From: Chloroflexi bacterium SZAS-1
GTDB lineage: Bacteria; Chloroflexota; Chloroflexia; Chloroflexales; Roseiflexaceae
Assembly: GCA_018266315.1 (NCBI GenBank)
Contig: JAFEAS010000170.1
Location: forward strand, 1-35,600
Reading direction: 5' to 3'
DNA length: 35,600 nt
Shown here piece by piece: positions 26,001 to 33,103 of this stretch. Position 1 is the stretch's first letter. Each line of letters starts with the position of its first letter. The notes below the pieces were generated by a model. That model was not told where the DNA came from. It was given only the letters and a program-made list of their open reading frames with translations, and made no database searches. The position numbers were made by a program, and so were the translations under genes.

Positions 26001-26470
26001 GCCAGGGACTTGGGTTTAACAAATCTCCAGATATTTACGGCGCATTCCCAACCGACCCATACTCACACACACCAGCCGGGCGCGGCGCGCAGCAGCCGGG
26101 TATGACCGGCCAGGTTAAGGAAGAGATTCTGACGCGCTTCGGCGAGTTGGGGCTGGTAATTGCGGGTGGGGCGCTGGCGTTCAAGCCAGCCCTGCTGCAT
26201 ATGCGAGAGTACACCACACAGCCAGCCACATTCCACTATGTGGATGTGAATAGCCAGTCGCAAGCGATCGATCTACCCACTGGTGCACTGGCATATACCT
26301 TCTGCCAGGTGCCGATTGTGTACCTCAAAACGGGCGAGTGGCGCATTGTGGTTCTGTATGCCACGGGCCATGTGGAAGAACTAAGCGGCGATACGCTCAA
26401 CGCGGCGATAAGCCAGCAGATTTTTCGTCGCGATGGGCATATACGGCAGTTGATAGTATATACCCAGTGA
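23009..26470 (+). CDS. GH161-like beta-1,3-glucan (oligosaccharide) phosphorylase, GH94-related
   Basis: 1153 aa, no signal peptide, GAAGAGGG upstream. It has the architecture of the GH94/GH149/GH161 phosphorylase clan: an N-terminal beta-sandwich (about 1-320), a linker, an (alpha/alpha)6 barrel (about 380-980) and a C-terminal beta-layer. The barrel contains QRPEWNDANNALVGKGLS, where D656 aligns with the catalytic Asp of this clan. The length near 1150 and this motif fit GH161, whose characterised members phosphorolyse beta-1,3-gluco-oligosaccharides to glucose-1-phosphate; GH94 cellobiose phosphorylases are shorter (about 800). Being cytosolic and adjacent to two GH16 enzymes and a sugar importer, it would split imported oligosaccharides and save ATP. 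Family assignment is from memory of motif and size. Confidence 0.78.
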   Translation: MDLQPQPIWIGDSRHQPVGDTVQGDYITMLGERYYRIAHYDRLPPFFMSVVSSSDHWLFISSTGGLSAGRVNAELALFPYYTVDKITENSENTGSKTILLVRQGDHTSLWEPFSARYQGIYRIERHLYKNIAGDALIFEEMNHTLGLSFRYAWRTSDQYGFVKTGWLHNLSGESREVQLLDGIQNLLPYGATAALQGGFSNLLDAYKRAELDSATGLGIFTLSATLTDLAEPSESLKATTVWQVGLPAPRYLLSNAQLDRFRRGEAIEQENDVRGQRGAYFVYAALELAAGTQQEWHIVADVNQDSADVVATREALKMPGELSSRLEYDIRHTSEGLAAIIACADGLQLTGDQLSAAHHWSNVLFNSMRGGIFADGYRIDTSDLRDFIAARNRNLLHASADFFAGLPATLDIHDLVARAANTGDPNIERLCYAYLPLTFSRRHGDPSRPWNTFSINLKNPNGTRQLDYQGNWRDIFQNWEPLAYSYPEFIEGMICTFLSATTADGYNPYRITRAGIEWEVPEPDNPWANIGYWSDHQIIYLEKLMEISSSFHPGRLAAMLGRRIFSHAHVPYHIKPYAALLEDGSETIDFDWELQRQIDTRIRDVGTDGKLVLDAGGQVFHISMAEKLLLLLLAKLANFVPEGGIWMNTQRPEWNDANNALVGKGLSVVTLCYLRRYIDFCKVLFAAYDSSSLLMTVEVKRLLDAVYAALHRHQSALDATFDNAQRRAVMDELGQAASAYRWGFYRAGLSGEFTAFGREAALALLDIAQRYVEHALHANRRDDDLYHSYNILELSGGAAAIGRLDAMLEGQVAVLSSGMLTGTQSLAVLRSLRASPMYRADQHSYMLYPDRELPGFLHKNCLSADQIRRSALVTTLLEQCDQSLIIQDQQGVYHFNGSFRNAKDVRATLALLRRKDCYTALVDAEAERIVDLFDTTFAHRSFTGRSGKFFAYEGLGSIYWHMVAKLLLAVQETYWRAAAAGDAPETLSALAAAYDDIRQGLGFNKSPDIYGAFPTDPYSHTPAGRGAQQPGMTGQVKEEILTRFGELGLVIAGGALAFKPALLHMREYTTQPATFHYVDVNSQSQAIDLPTGALAYTFCQVPIVYLKTGEWRIVVLYATGHVEELSGDTLNAAISQQIFRRDGHIRQLIVYTQ

Positions 26471-26511
26471 TGTTTTAGCTTCTTGCCAAAGGCGCTATGG
26501 CCTGGCGCGGC

Positions 26512-26538
26512 GCGGAGGGGATAACGCCCCTCCGCTTT
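26512..26538 (+). terminator. Terminator at the end of the beta-glucan locus
   Basis: Perfect 9-bp stem GCGGAGGGG/CCCCTCCGC with loop ATAACG, followed directly by TTTCAGTTT. It lies 41 nt after the phosphorylase stop and closes the locus. Confidence 0.7.
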
Positions 26539-26574
26539 CAGTTTCTGCTTGCGGTGCGCGGCTTCCCCGCGCCG

Positions 26575-26655
26575 CACTACAAAGGGGAATTTTGGGAGCA
26601 GCAGGCCACCCCAGATCGCCACCCTTGAGCACATGTTCACCCGAATTCGGCATCA
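26575..26655 (+). repeat. Degenerate direct repeat, copy 2
   Basis: Partner of 19457-19538. It shares the conserved head (GGGGAATTTTGGG-type) and tail (TTGAGCACATGTTCACCCGA). A GC-rich hairpin-prone stretch (26551-26577) precedes it, as in copy 1. It ends 4 nt before the promoter of the next gene. Confidence 0.6.
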
Positions 26656-26658
26656 TAT

Positions 26659-26687
26659 TTGTTCAACCACAGCACTTCGACTATACT
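26659..26687 (+). promoter_or_regulatory. Promoter of the beta-lactamase-like lipoprotein gene
   Basis: TTGTTC (26659-26664), exactly 17 bp, TATACT (26682-26687). The predicted start near 26694 gives a 55-nt leader. Together with the terminator at 26512 it marks a new transcription unit. Confidence 0.55.
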
Positions 26688-26749
26688 ACAGTACGGGCCT
26701 GTGAGGGCCGAACCAGGGAACGACAATAGTTTGAGGGATCCACTACACT

Positions 26750-28255
26750 ATGCGCTACCGCTTGCGCGCTGCGATGTTGCTCGCTGGCCTGATGCTGGTG
26801 TTGACCGCCTGCGCTAGCCAGCAAGCCCAGGCCAATACGCCCAAATCAACCTCTCCGGGCAGCGCTGCCCCAACCCTTGCGCCAACGATGCTTCCTCCCA
26901 CCGCCGCGCCAACGGCTTTGCCAACACTTCCGGCTAAACTGACGATTGCAGGCGTCGATGTCGGCGGCTTGAGTGTGGCTGATGCCCGGCAGAAGCTTGA
27001 ACGTGCGCTCGCCTCGCTTCAGCAGCCGATCGAGCTGCGTGCAGGCGACCAAAAAGCAACCCTTGCGCCCGCCGACATTGGCCTGGAATTGCCGCTTGAT
27101 GCGTTGCTGAGCACAGCTGAACAGGCGCGCGCCGGGCAGAGCATCAGCCTCACGCTGACATATGACCAGTCGAAGCTCCAGGCCGCGCTCGATAAGCTTG
27201 GCTCTCAGCTCACCGATCCGCCCGCAGTGTCGGTGATTACCAGCACCAAGATTATTTCGCGCAGCTTTGCGGTGAGTGGCGGTTACACTATCGACACTGA
27301 GGCTGCGCTTGCTGCGGTTGACACGGCGCTGCACGATACCAGCCGGAACCGTAGTGTTAATTTACCGTTGACGGTAAGTAGTGCTGCGCGCCCCACGCCC
27401 GAGCAGCTGCAAGATCAGATCGAGCTGATTGCGAAGCAGTGGAAAGAGGTGGCGGGCGTGATGGTCTATGATCTGGCGACTGGAAAAGAAATCGCTAGCC
27501 TGAATAAAGGCACAGTATTTTCTGCGGCCAGTACCATCAAGGTCGCAATTATGCTGAATGCCTATATTCAGCTCGACACGATCCCGGCCAAGCTCGATGC
27601 GGTAATGAAGAAGATGATCATTGACAGCGATAATATCGCTGCCAATGCTGTGCTGGCCGCCTCGGCTGGTGGTAGCGGTACGGAAGCGGCGCTGAAAGGT
27701 GCCGAGCAGATGAGCGCCACGCTCAAAAGCCTGGGATTAGGCAATACCTACCTGTATGTGCCGTTTGAGGCCACCGATTACCTGGCACAGAAGAAGCTGA
27801 AGTATCAGCTTGGCCCAGTGCGCGCGGGCACTGCGCCCTATACCGATTCGGGCCGTGCGCTGCGCACCTCGCCGGGTGATATGGCGACGATTTACTTATA
27901 CATCGACCAGTGCAGCCGGGGCGAGGGCGTGCTGATTAAGCAGTTTCCTAAGCTCAATGCCAAGCGCTGCAGCGAAATGCTCGATCGGCTGTTCGCCAAT
28001 GCCGATCGCAGCCGCATGCGCTCGGGCCTGTACAGAAGTGTGCGTGTTGAGCATAAGAGCGGGTGGATCGATGATATGCAGGCCGATGCTGGCATTGTGC
28101 GTAGCCCCGGCGGCGATTTTGCGATTGCGGTCTACCTCTTCCGCACGGCGAAACCTAGTATTCCCTTGCCAGATTCATTGTTTGCGCCGTACCTGGGCGC
28201 GTTTACTCGCCTGGTCTATAGCTACTACAACCCGGTGGTGGTAGCTGCACCGTAG
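26750..28255 (+). CDS. Lipoprotein with YoaR-type N-domain and class A beta-lactamase-like serine hydrolase domain
   Basis: 501 aa. Signal peptide with lipobox MLVLTAC (C21), then a Thr/Pro/Ala-rich linker to about residue 62. Residues about 63-212 resemble the putative peptidoglycan-binding YoaR/VanW N-domain (VDVGGLSVADARQKLERAL). Residues about 225-495 match the class A beta-lactamase fold: S261-T-I-K264 (SxxK), S293-D-N295 (SDN) and K436-S-G438 (KTG-like). I could not find the Glu of the omega loop with confidence. Such proteins in Gram-positive-like bacteria and Chloroflexi are often wall-associated serine hydrolases, so antibiotic resistance should not be assumed. GAGGG lies about 12 nt upstream of the ATG. 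Separate from the glucan locus by terminator and promoter. Confidence 0.85.
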   Translation: MRYRLRAAMLLAGLMLVLTACASQQAQANTPKSTSPGSAAPTLAPTMLPPTAAPTALPTLPAKLTIAGVDVGGLSVADARQKLERALASLQQPIELRAGDQKATLAPADIGLELPLDALLSTAEQARAGQSISLTLTYDQSKLQAALDKLGSQLTDPPAVSVITSTKIISRSFAVSGGYTIDTEAALAAVDTALHDTSRNRSVNLPLTVSSAARPTPEQLQDQIELIAKQWKEVAGVMVYDLATGKEIASLNKGTVFSAASTIKVAIMLNAYIQLDTIPAKLDAVMKKMIIDSDNIAANAVLAASAGGSGTEAALKGAEQMSATLKSLGLGNTYLYVPFEATDYLAQKKLKYQLGPVRAGTAPYTDSGRALRTSPGDMATIYLYIDQCSRGEGVLIKQFPKLNAKRCSEMLDRLFANADRSRMRSGLYRSVRVEHKSGWIDDMQADAGIVRSPGGDFAIAVYLFRTAKPSIPLPDSLFAPYLGAFTRLVYSYYNPVVVAAP

Positions 28256-28295
28256 CGGCTGCAGCCCGCCGCGCTTATATGCAAAGGAGCATCCT

Positions 28296-30401
28296 ATGCC
28301 GAACTTGCCTATTCGCCGCATGATTTTATATAAGCATGGGGTTGGCTATTTCGAGCGGCGCGGTGCCTTGAACGGCACCGAGCTACGCCTGAGCTTCCCG
28401 CGCGCGGCAATGGACGATGTGCTGAAAAGCCTGGTTGCGCTTGACCTGGGGGCGGGCCAGGTACGCGGCGTCGATTTTGAAACACCTGAAGATCGCGCGG
28501 CGCAGATTGCCCGTGGCTCGATCCACCTTTCCGATGTGCGTAGCCTGCTCGATCTGCTGCGCGATTTGCGCGGACGCCGTGTGCGCCTGCACCTTAGCGA
28601 CGATCGCCCTACCGATCGTCCCGGCTTTGGTCTCGCTGGCCCGCGCCGCACCGCGGCCGATGCGTCGCAGCCGCCTGCCGCCCCACCCGACCCTTCGGCC
28701 CCGGCGCGCACCCAGGTTGAGGGCGTGGTGATTGGCGTCGATATTGAGGATGAGGAACAGCTGCGCTTCCCGCTAGTTTCGCTGTACCAGCCCGATACGC
28801 GCCAGGTGCGTGTGTTTGCCCTGCGCGAGGTGCGCCGCGTCGAGATTCTCGACGACCGCTCGGTCGAAGACCTGACCTACTTCTTGCGCGCGGCCCAGAG
28901 CGAAGAAGATCGCCGCGCTGCGACCCTGCGCCTTTCCGAAGGCGAGCACGACCTGCTGATTGGCTATATCGCACCTGCGCCGGCGTGGCGGGTGAGCTAC
29001 CGCATCCTATTCGAGCCGGAAAGCAGTGCGCTGCCAGTCGATGGCAATGAACATATCTCGCCGACGACCAACTGCCTGCTCCAGGGCTGGGGCCTGTTCG
29101 ATAACCAGCTCGACGAAGACCTGGAGGATGTGGCGCTCACGCTGGTTGCGGGGATGCCGGTGTCATTTCGCTACCGGCTGTATGAGCCACATACGCCCGA
29201 GCGCCCGCTGGTTGCCGATGAGGAGCGCACAGTTGCCGCGCCAATCGAGTTTGCTGGCATGGCCGCACCGGCAGCCATGCCGATGGCCATGGCCGCACCG
29301 CCTGCACCAATGGCGAAGCGCGCCCGCGCGATGCTGGCAGGGGCGGCGGAGGCTGCGCCTCAGCGCTTTTCGGCGGATGCGCTCGACGCGGCGACGGTAA
29401 TGGCCAGCAACGGCGAAGAGCGCGGCGCGCTATTTCAGTACCAGGTGTCGCACCCGGTGAGCGTTGCACGCGGCCAATCGGCGATGGTGCCGATTGTTGG
29501 GCAGCGCCTGAAGGGCCGCAAAGAGCTGCTGTATAACAGCGCCAAGCTGCCCAAGCACCCGGTTGCCAGCTTGCGTTTGCGCAACGATACCGGTCTAACA
29601 CTTGAGCGCGGGCCGGTGACCGTGATTGAAGCGGGCGATTATGCCGGTGAGGCAGTGGTGCCCTTCACGCGCGCGGGCGGCGAGCTGATTGTAGCGTTTG
29701 CGGTTGAGCTGGGTGTGAGCGTAACAGAAGAAGCATCCAGCGAGCGGCATACCAGCGGGCTGCGGGTGCGCGATGAATATTTGCTGGTGCAGGAATGGGA
29801 TGTCCAAATCACCACCTACCATATTCAGAGCACGCTGGCCGCGCCGGTTGACGTAACTGTTGAGCAGCCGCTTTTGCCGAACTACGAGCTGACCGACACG
29901 CCCGCGCCGCTTGAGCAAGCGCAGGGAATGGCGCGCTGGGCCGTAGCGTGTGCGCCCAACGCCGAAACGAAGTTCACCGTGCGGCAGCGTACCCAAACCA
30001 GCCGCTGGGAACAGGTGCGCAACCTTTCATCGAAACAGCTGCGCGATTTCCTTAAGCAGCGCTACCTCGATGACACGACCTACAAAGCGCTTGAGGGCGT
30101 GCTTGAGCTGTATAGCCAGATCGAAGGGCACCGCCGCCGCCTGGAAGAGATCGAGCGCGAACGCAGCGCAATGTATAAGCAGCAGCAGCAAATCCAGGGG
30201 AGCCTGGCCCCGCTTGGCCGCGAGGGCGATGAGGGCGCGCTGCGTACCCGCTACGTCGCCACGCTTGGTGGCCTGGAAGACCGGCTGGCCGCGCTTGGTG
30301 CCGAAGAGCAGCGCCTGAACGCGGCGATTGCCGAGCTAGAGACTGCCGCCAAGCAGCGGCTGGCCGCGCTTTCGCAGCCCGCCGGGGCGGGTGAGCACTA
30401 A
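28296..30401 (+). CDS. DUF4139-like protein of unknown function with C-terminal coiled coil
   Basis: 701 aa, cytosolic, preceded by AAAGGAG. It opens with LPIRRMILYKHGVGYFERRG, a start I associate with a family of bacterial proteins related to DUF4139/mucoidy-inhibitor-A-like proteins. A beta-rich core (about 200-310, WRVSYRILFEPE; and 380-560, YNSAKLPKHPVASLRLRNDTGL) is split by a low-complexity Ala/Met/Pro insert (about 315-355). Residues about 590-700 form a long charged coiled coil (EGHRRRLEEIERERSAMYKQ). No catalytic motif is seen. It follows the lipoprotein gene by 40 nt and is probably co-transcribed. Function unknown. Confidence 0.8.
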   Translation: MPNLPIRRMILYKHGVGYFERRGALNGTELRLSFPRAAMDDVLKSLVALDLGAGQVRGVDFETPEDRAAQIARGSIHLSDVRSLLDLLRDLRGRRVRLHLSDDRPTDRPGFGLAGPRRTAADASQPPAAPPDPSAPARTQVEGVVIGVDIEDEEQLRFPLVSLYQPDTRQVRVFALREVRRVEILDDRSVEDLTYFLRAAQSEEDRRAATLRLSEGEHDLLIGYIAPAPAWRVSYRILFEPESSALPVDGNEHISPTTNCLLQGWGLFDNQLDEDLEDVALTLVAGMPVSFRYRLYEPHTPERPLVADEERTVAAPIEFAGMAAPAAMPMAMAAPPAPMAKRARAMLAGAAEAAPQRFSADALDAATVMASNGEERGALFQYQVSHPVSVARGQSAMVPIVGQRLKGRKELLYNSAKLPKHPVASLRLRNDTGLTLERGPVTVIEAGDYAGEAVVPFTRAGGELIVAFAVELGVSVTEEASSERHTSGLRVRDEYLLVQEWDVQITTYHIQSTLAAPVDVTVEQPLLPNYELTDTPAPLEQAQGMARWAVACAPNAETKFTVRQRTQTSRWEQVRNLSSKQLRDFLKQRYLDDTTYKALEGVLELYSQIEGHRRRLEEIERERSAMYKQQQQIQGSLAPLGREGDEGALRTRYVATLGGLEDRLAALGAEEQRLNAAIAELETAAKQRLAALSQPAGAGEH

Positions 30402-30433
30402 TGCCTGGCCTGGTTAAAGGGTGAATGATGGAT

Positions 30434-30455
30434 ATTTGGCTTATTCTCGCCAAAT
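30434..30455 (+). terminator. Weak hairpin before the repeat-protein gene
   Basis: Perfect 7-bp stem ATTTGGC/GCCAAAT with an 8-nt loop in the 125-nt gap, followed by CCTTAG and not by a T run. A possible weak terminator. Confidence 0.3.
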
Positions 30456-30526
30456 CCTTAGCGTGTACTCATCAATGTGTGCTATAACAATGCGTGAGAT
30501 GATGGTACACAAGAAGGAACCGATAT

Positions 30527-31528
30527 ATGCAACGTTTTGTATGGTTGATGCTGGTGGCAATGCTGCTCGCCCTGGCCGCTGCCCCAGCCGCGCAGGCAGC
30601 CACCGCGCCGGGTAGCGTTACGCCGGATACCGGGACGCAAGGCACGCGCTTTGTGTTTCTGGCAAACGGCTTTGCCGCCAATGAGCGCGTGGGCAGCTGG
30701 GCAAACACGCCCGATGGCCGCGCTATTGCCTATACTACTGGCGCGCTGCCCAATACCCTGTCCGATGGTAGCATCTCGTGGAGCTGGGTGGCGCCAGTTG
30801 ATATTCAGCCCGGCACCTGGCAGTTTGTCGTTCAGGGAATCAGCAGCGGCACCGTGCGTGTGTTTACCTTCGGCATTAACCCGGCATCGTCGGTTGCGCC
30901 GAGCGCGGCCTATAATGTCCAGCCCGCCAGCGGTCGGCCCGGCCAGATCTTTGGCTTCTACGCGACGGGCTTTACCGAGGGCGAAGCTGTGAACGCCACA
31001 GTACGTATGCCCGATGGCAGCCCGTTCGATGCGACCCTGACCTATGATCAGGCGGCGCGCGCTGGCGGGCGCGTCGATGGCCGCTGGTTCTCGCCCGCCG
31101 ATACCACGCACTATGGTACCTGGCAGATTGTGCTGCGCGGGGCCAAGAGTGGCGTAACCGTCACCATCCCGGCAACCATTGCGGCTCCGGCTGCGCCGCC
31201 GACGCCAGCACCCAGCGTGAGCCCGGCGGTAGGGCGGCCCGGTATGACCTTCCTGTTCAAGATGAGCGGCTTCCAGCCGAACGAGCTGCTGAGCGCCTGG
31301 GCGAATGTGCCGAACGGTACGGTGCTGCCGATCGACAGTAGTGTGTTTCAGCCCGCCATCCGCGATGTCCCGAAGGATTGGCAGTGGCGCGCGGGCGACG
31401 ACGGCAGTGTGAGCTTTAGCTGGGCGGTGCCTGCCGATGCCGTGCCTGGCACCTGGTCGCTGGTGGTGCAGGGCCGTACCAGCGGCGCGGCGCAAGTTGC
31501 CGCCTTCCAGGTGATTGCCAGGGGCTAG
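30527..31528 (+). CDS. Secreted protein with three internal beta-sandwich repeats
   Basis: 333 aa. AGAAGGAA upstream and a signal peptide ending AAQA (cleavage about residue 24). The mature protein is three diverged repeats of about 90-105 residues (28-117, 122-220, 226-333). Each runs P-x-x-G-x-x-G-x-x-F-x-F-x-x-x-G-F-x-x-x-E and ends in PGTW or YGTW followed by a VVQG/VLRG strand and SG. This pattern suggests Ig-like or IPT-type modules, possibly adhesive or wall-bound, but no family is recognised. No anchor motif, TM helix or catalytic residues are visible. It ends at a convergent terminator shared with sucC. Confidence 0.8.
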   Translation: MQRFVWLMLVAMLLALAAAPAAQAATAPGSVTPDTGTQGTRFVFLANGFAANERVGSWANTPDGRAIAYTTGALPNTLSDGSISWSWVAPVDIQPGTWQFVVQGISSGTVRVFTFGINPASSVAPSAAYNVQPASGRPGQIFGFYATGFTEGEAVNATVRMPDGSPFDATLTYDQAARAGGRVDGRWFSPADTTHYGTWQIVLRGAKSGVTVTIPATIAAPAAPPTPAPSVSPAVGRPGMTFLFKMSGFQPNELLSAWANVPNGTVLPIDSSVFQPAIRDVPKDWQWRAGDDGSVSFSWAVPADAVPGTWSLVVQGRTSGAAQVAAFQVIARG

Positions 31529-31582
31529 CGCGAACGCCTGTACACTGCGCTGTGGCAGCAGCACAGATAGGTAGGGTAGAGT

Positions 31583-31614
31583 AAAGGACGAAAGGCAGAC
31601 GCCCTTCGTCCTTT
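31583..31614. terminator. Bidirectional terminator between convergent genes
   Basis: 14-bp stem with one A/C mismatch (31583-31596 / 31601-31614, loop AGAC), placed 54 nt after the repeat-protein stop and 24 nt after the sucC stop. AAAGG/CCTTT ends give short A and T runs on both strands. Confidence 0.7.
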
Positions 31615-31638
31615 GTCGTTCGGCTTCAGTCCAGCGAA

Positions 31639-32778
31639 CTAGCGCGCGCGGGCGGCTGCAACCGCCTTCTGTGCGGCGTCAGCCAGGCTCTCGGCGGGGA
31701 TAAGCACCGACTCGGCCAGCAGCTTGCGGCCCGCCTCTTCGTTGGTGCCCACCAGGCGCGCAACCATCGGCACGTCGGTTTTCACCTCGTCGAGCGCGGC
31801 AATAATGCCCTTCGCTACCTCGTCCACGCGGGTGATGCCGCCGAAAATATTGAACATCACCGCTTTCACATTCGGGTCGGCCAGAATAATTTGCAGCGCC
31901 GCCTTCACCTTGTCTTTGCCTGCGCCGCCGCCAATATCGAGGAAGTTGGCTGGCTCGCCGCCATACAGCTTAACAACATCCATGGTTGCCATGGCCAAGC
32001 CCGCGCCATTCACCATACAGCCAATATCGCCATCGAGCTTGATGAAGGTAATGCCCGCCTCGCGTGCCTGCCGCTCGGCCTCAGGCTCATCGGACGAATC
32101 GCGCATCGCCTCCAGGTCGGTATGGCGAAACAGCGCCGAGTCATCCAGCACGATTTTCGAGTCGAGCGCCTGTAGCGCGCCGCCGGGCAGCACCACCAGC
32201 GGGTTAATCTCGGCCAGGCTGGCGTCGGTGTCCATATACGCTTTGTACAGCGCGGTCGCAATTGCCGCAAACTGGCGCGCCTGCTTGCCATCGGTCAGGC
32301 CAATGCCAAAGGCCAGCTCGCGCGCCTGGAAGGGCTGCAAGCCCAGCGTGGGGTGTGCGGCCACCTTCACAATTGCGTCGGGGTTGGTTTTTGCCACTTC
32401 CTCAATTTCAACCCCACCCTCCGCCGAAGCCATCAGTACAATCCGCTTGCTGGCGCGATCCATCACCACGCCCAGGTAAATCTCGCGCTCGTAGGTAATC
32501 GCGTCGGCCACCAGCACCTTCTCAACAGTTAAGCCCTTAATGTCCATACCCAGAATCTGGCTGGCGACCTGCTCGGCTTGCTCGGGGGTATCGGCGAGCT
32601 TGACGCCACCGGCCTTGCCGCGGCCACCAACAAACACCTGTGCTTTCACGACCACCCGGCCACCGATCTGCTCGGCGATCGCGCGGGCTTCGGCCGGGGT
32701 GCTGGCGACACCGCCACCGGTGACGGGAATGCCATACTTCGCCAGAATATCGCGCGCCTGATATTCGTGCAGTTTCAT
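31639..32778 (-). CDS. sucC: Succinyl-CoA synthetase, beta subunit (ADP/GDP-forming)
   Basis: TCA-cycle enzyme that interconverts succinyl-CoA and succinate with nucleotide phosphorylation, working with the alpha subunit SucD. The 379-aa length is normal. The N-terminus [19 protein letters not shown] and the ATP-grasp signatures are present ([60 protein letters not shown]). AAGGAGAT lies 7 nt before the ATG. sucD is not next to it in the window: the gene is single, facing the convergent repeat-protein gene and divergent from rnpB. Confidence 0.97.
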   Translation of the reverse strand: MKLHEYQARDILAKYGIPVTGGGVASTPAEARAIAEQIGGRVVVKAQVFVGGRGKAGGVKLADTPEQAEQVASQILGMDIKGLTVEKVLVADAITYEREIYLGVVMDRASKRIVLMASAEGGVEIEEVAKTNPDAIVKVAAHPTLGLQPFQARELAFGIGLTDGKQARQFAAIATALYKAYMDTDASLAEINPLVVLPGGALQALDSKIVLDDSALFRHTDLEAMRDSSDEPEAERQAREAGITFIKLDGDIGCMVNGAGLAMATMDVVKLYGGEPANFLDIGGGAGKDKVKAALQIILADPNVKAVMFNIFGGITRVDEVAKGIIAALDEVKTDVPMVARLVGTNEEAGRKLLAESVLIPAESLADAAQKAVAAARAR

Positions 32779-33103
32779 GAAATCTCCTTCGATTGTCGCC
32801 GGGCGGATGCTGCCCGAATGGTAGCACGTTGGTTAGAGGCCGTCAACGCGCTGTCATCGTAGCGCGCGCAAGTTACATGGCGGTTCGTAATTTCTTCCAA
32901 ACGAATGGCTAGGGCCTGGTCATAACTTCCTTAATCGTGCTTCTGAATATTGGGCGGAGTGGCGTTCTACTGCGCTATAATCTGACGGCCTCTTGGGGCA
33001 CTGTTTCTATACTATGCGTGTAGCTCTTCGCGTAGCATATAGGTGTATAATAGTGCAAGTGCCGGGTAGTGCGCTACGCTGTTGGCGTAACCCTGGCCGT
33101 ACC
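32779..33103. other. Divergent intergenic region between sucC and rnpB
   Basis: 325 nt without a gene. It holds the sucC leader and the rnpB promoter region. Two consensus TATAAT hexamers on the plus strand (32976-32981 and 33046-33051) are seen; the first has only a TTGGGC at 20-bp spacing. Confidence 0.5.
33046..33051 (+). promoter_or_regulatory. -10 element for rnpB
   Basis: TATAAT matches consensus and sits 52 nt before helix P1 of RNase P RNA. The -35 position (around 33023-33029) has no good match, so the promoter may rely on an activator or on the second TATAAT upstream. Confidence 0.45.

Noticed and set aside
30482-31564. 360-codon open frame on the minus strand opposite the secreted repeat protein
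   Set aside because: The plus-strand gene has a ribosome site, signal peptide and internal repeats. The antisense frame is Arg/His/Ala-rich with no motif and runs through the neighbouring spacers, as expected from codon-position bias in GC-rich DNA.
31724-32479. 251-codon open frame opposite sucC
   Set aside because: Ser/Ala-rich shadow of a secure gene; no start site or family features.
32976-32981. Consensus TATAAT as main rnpB promoter
   Set aside because: The only -35-like hexamer is 20 bp away and the start would lie over 110 nt before P1; the closer TATAAT at 33046 is preferred.
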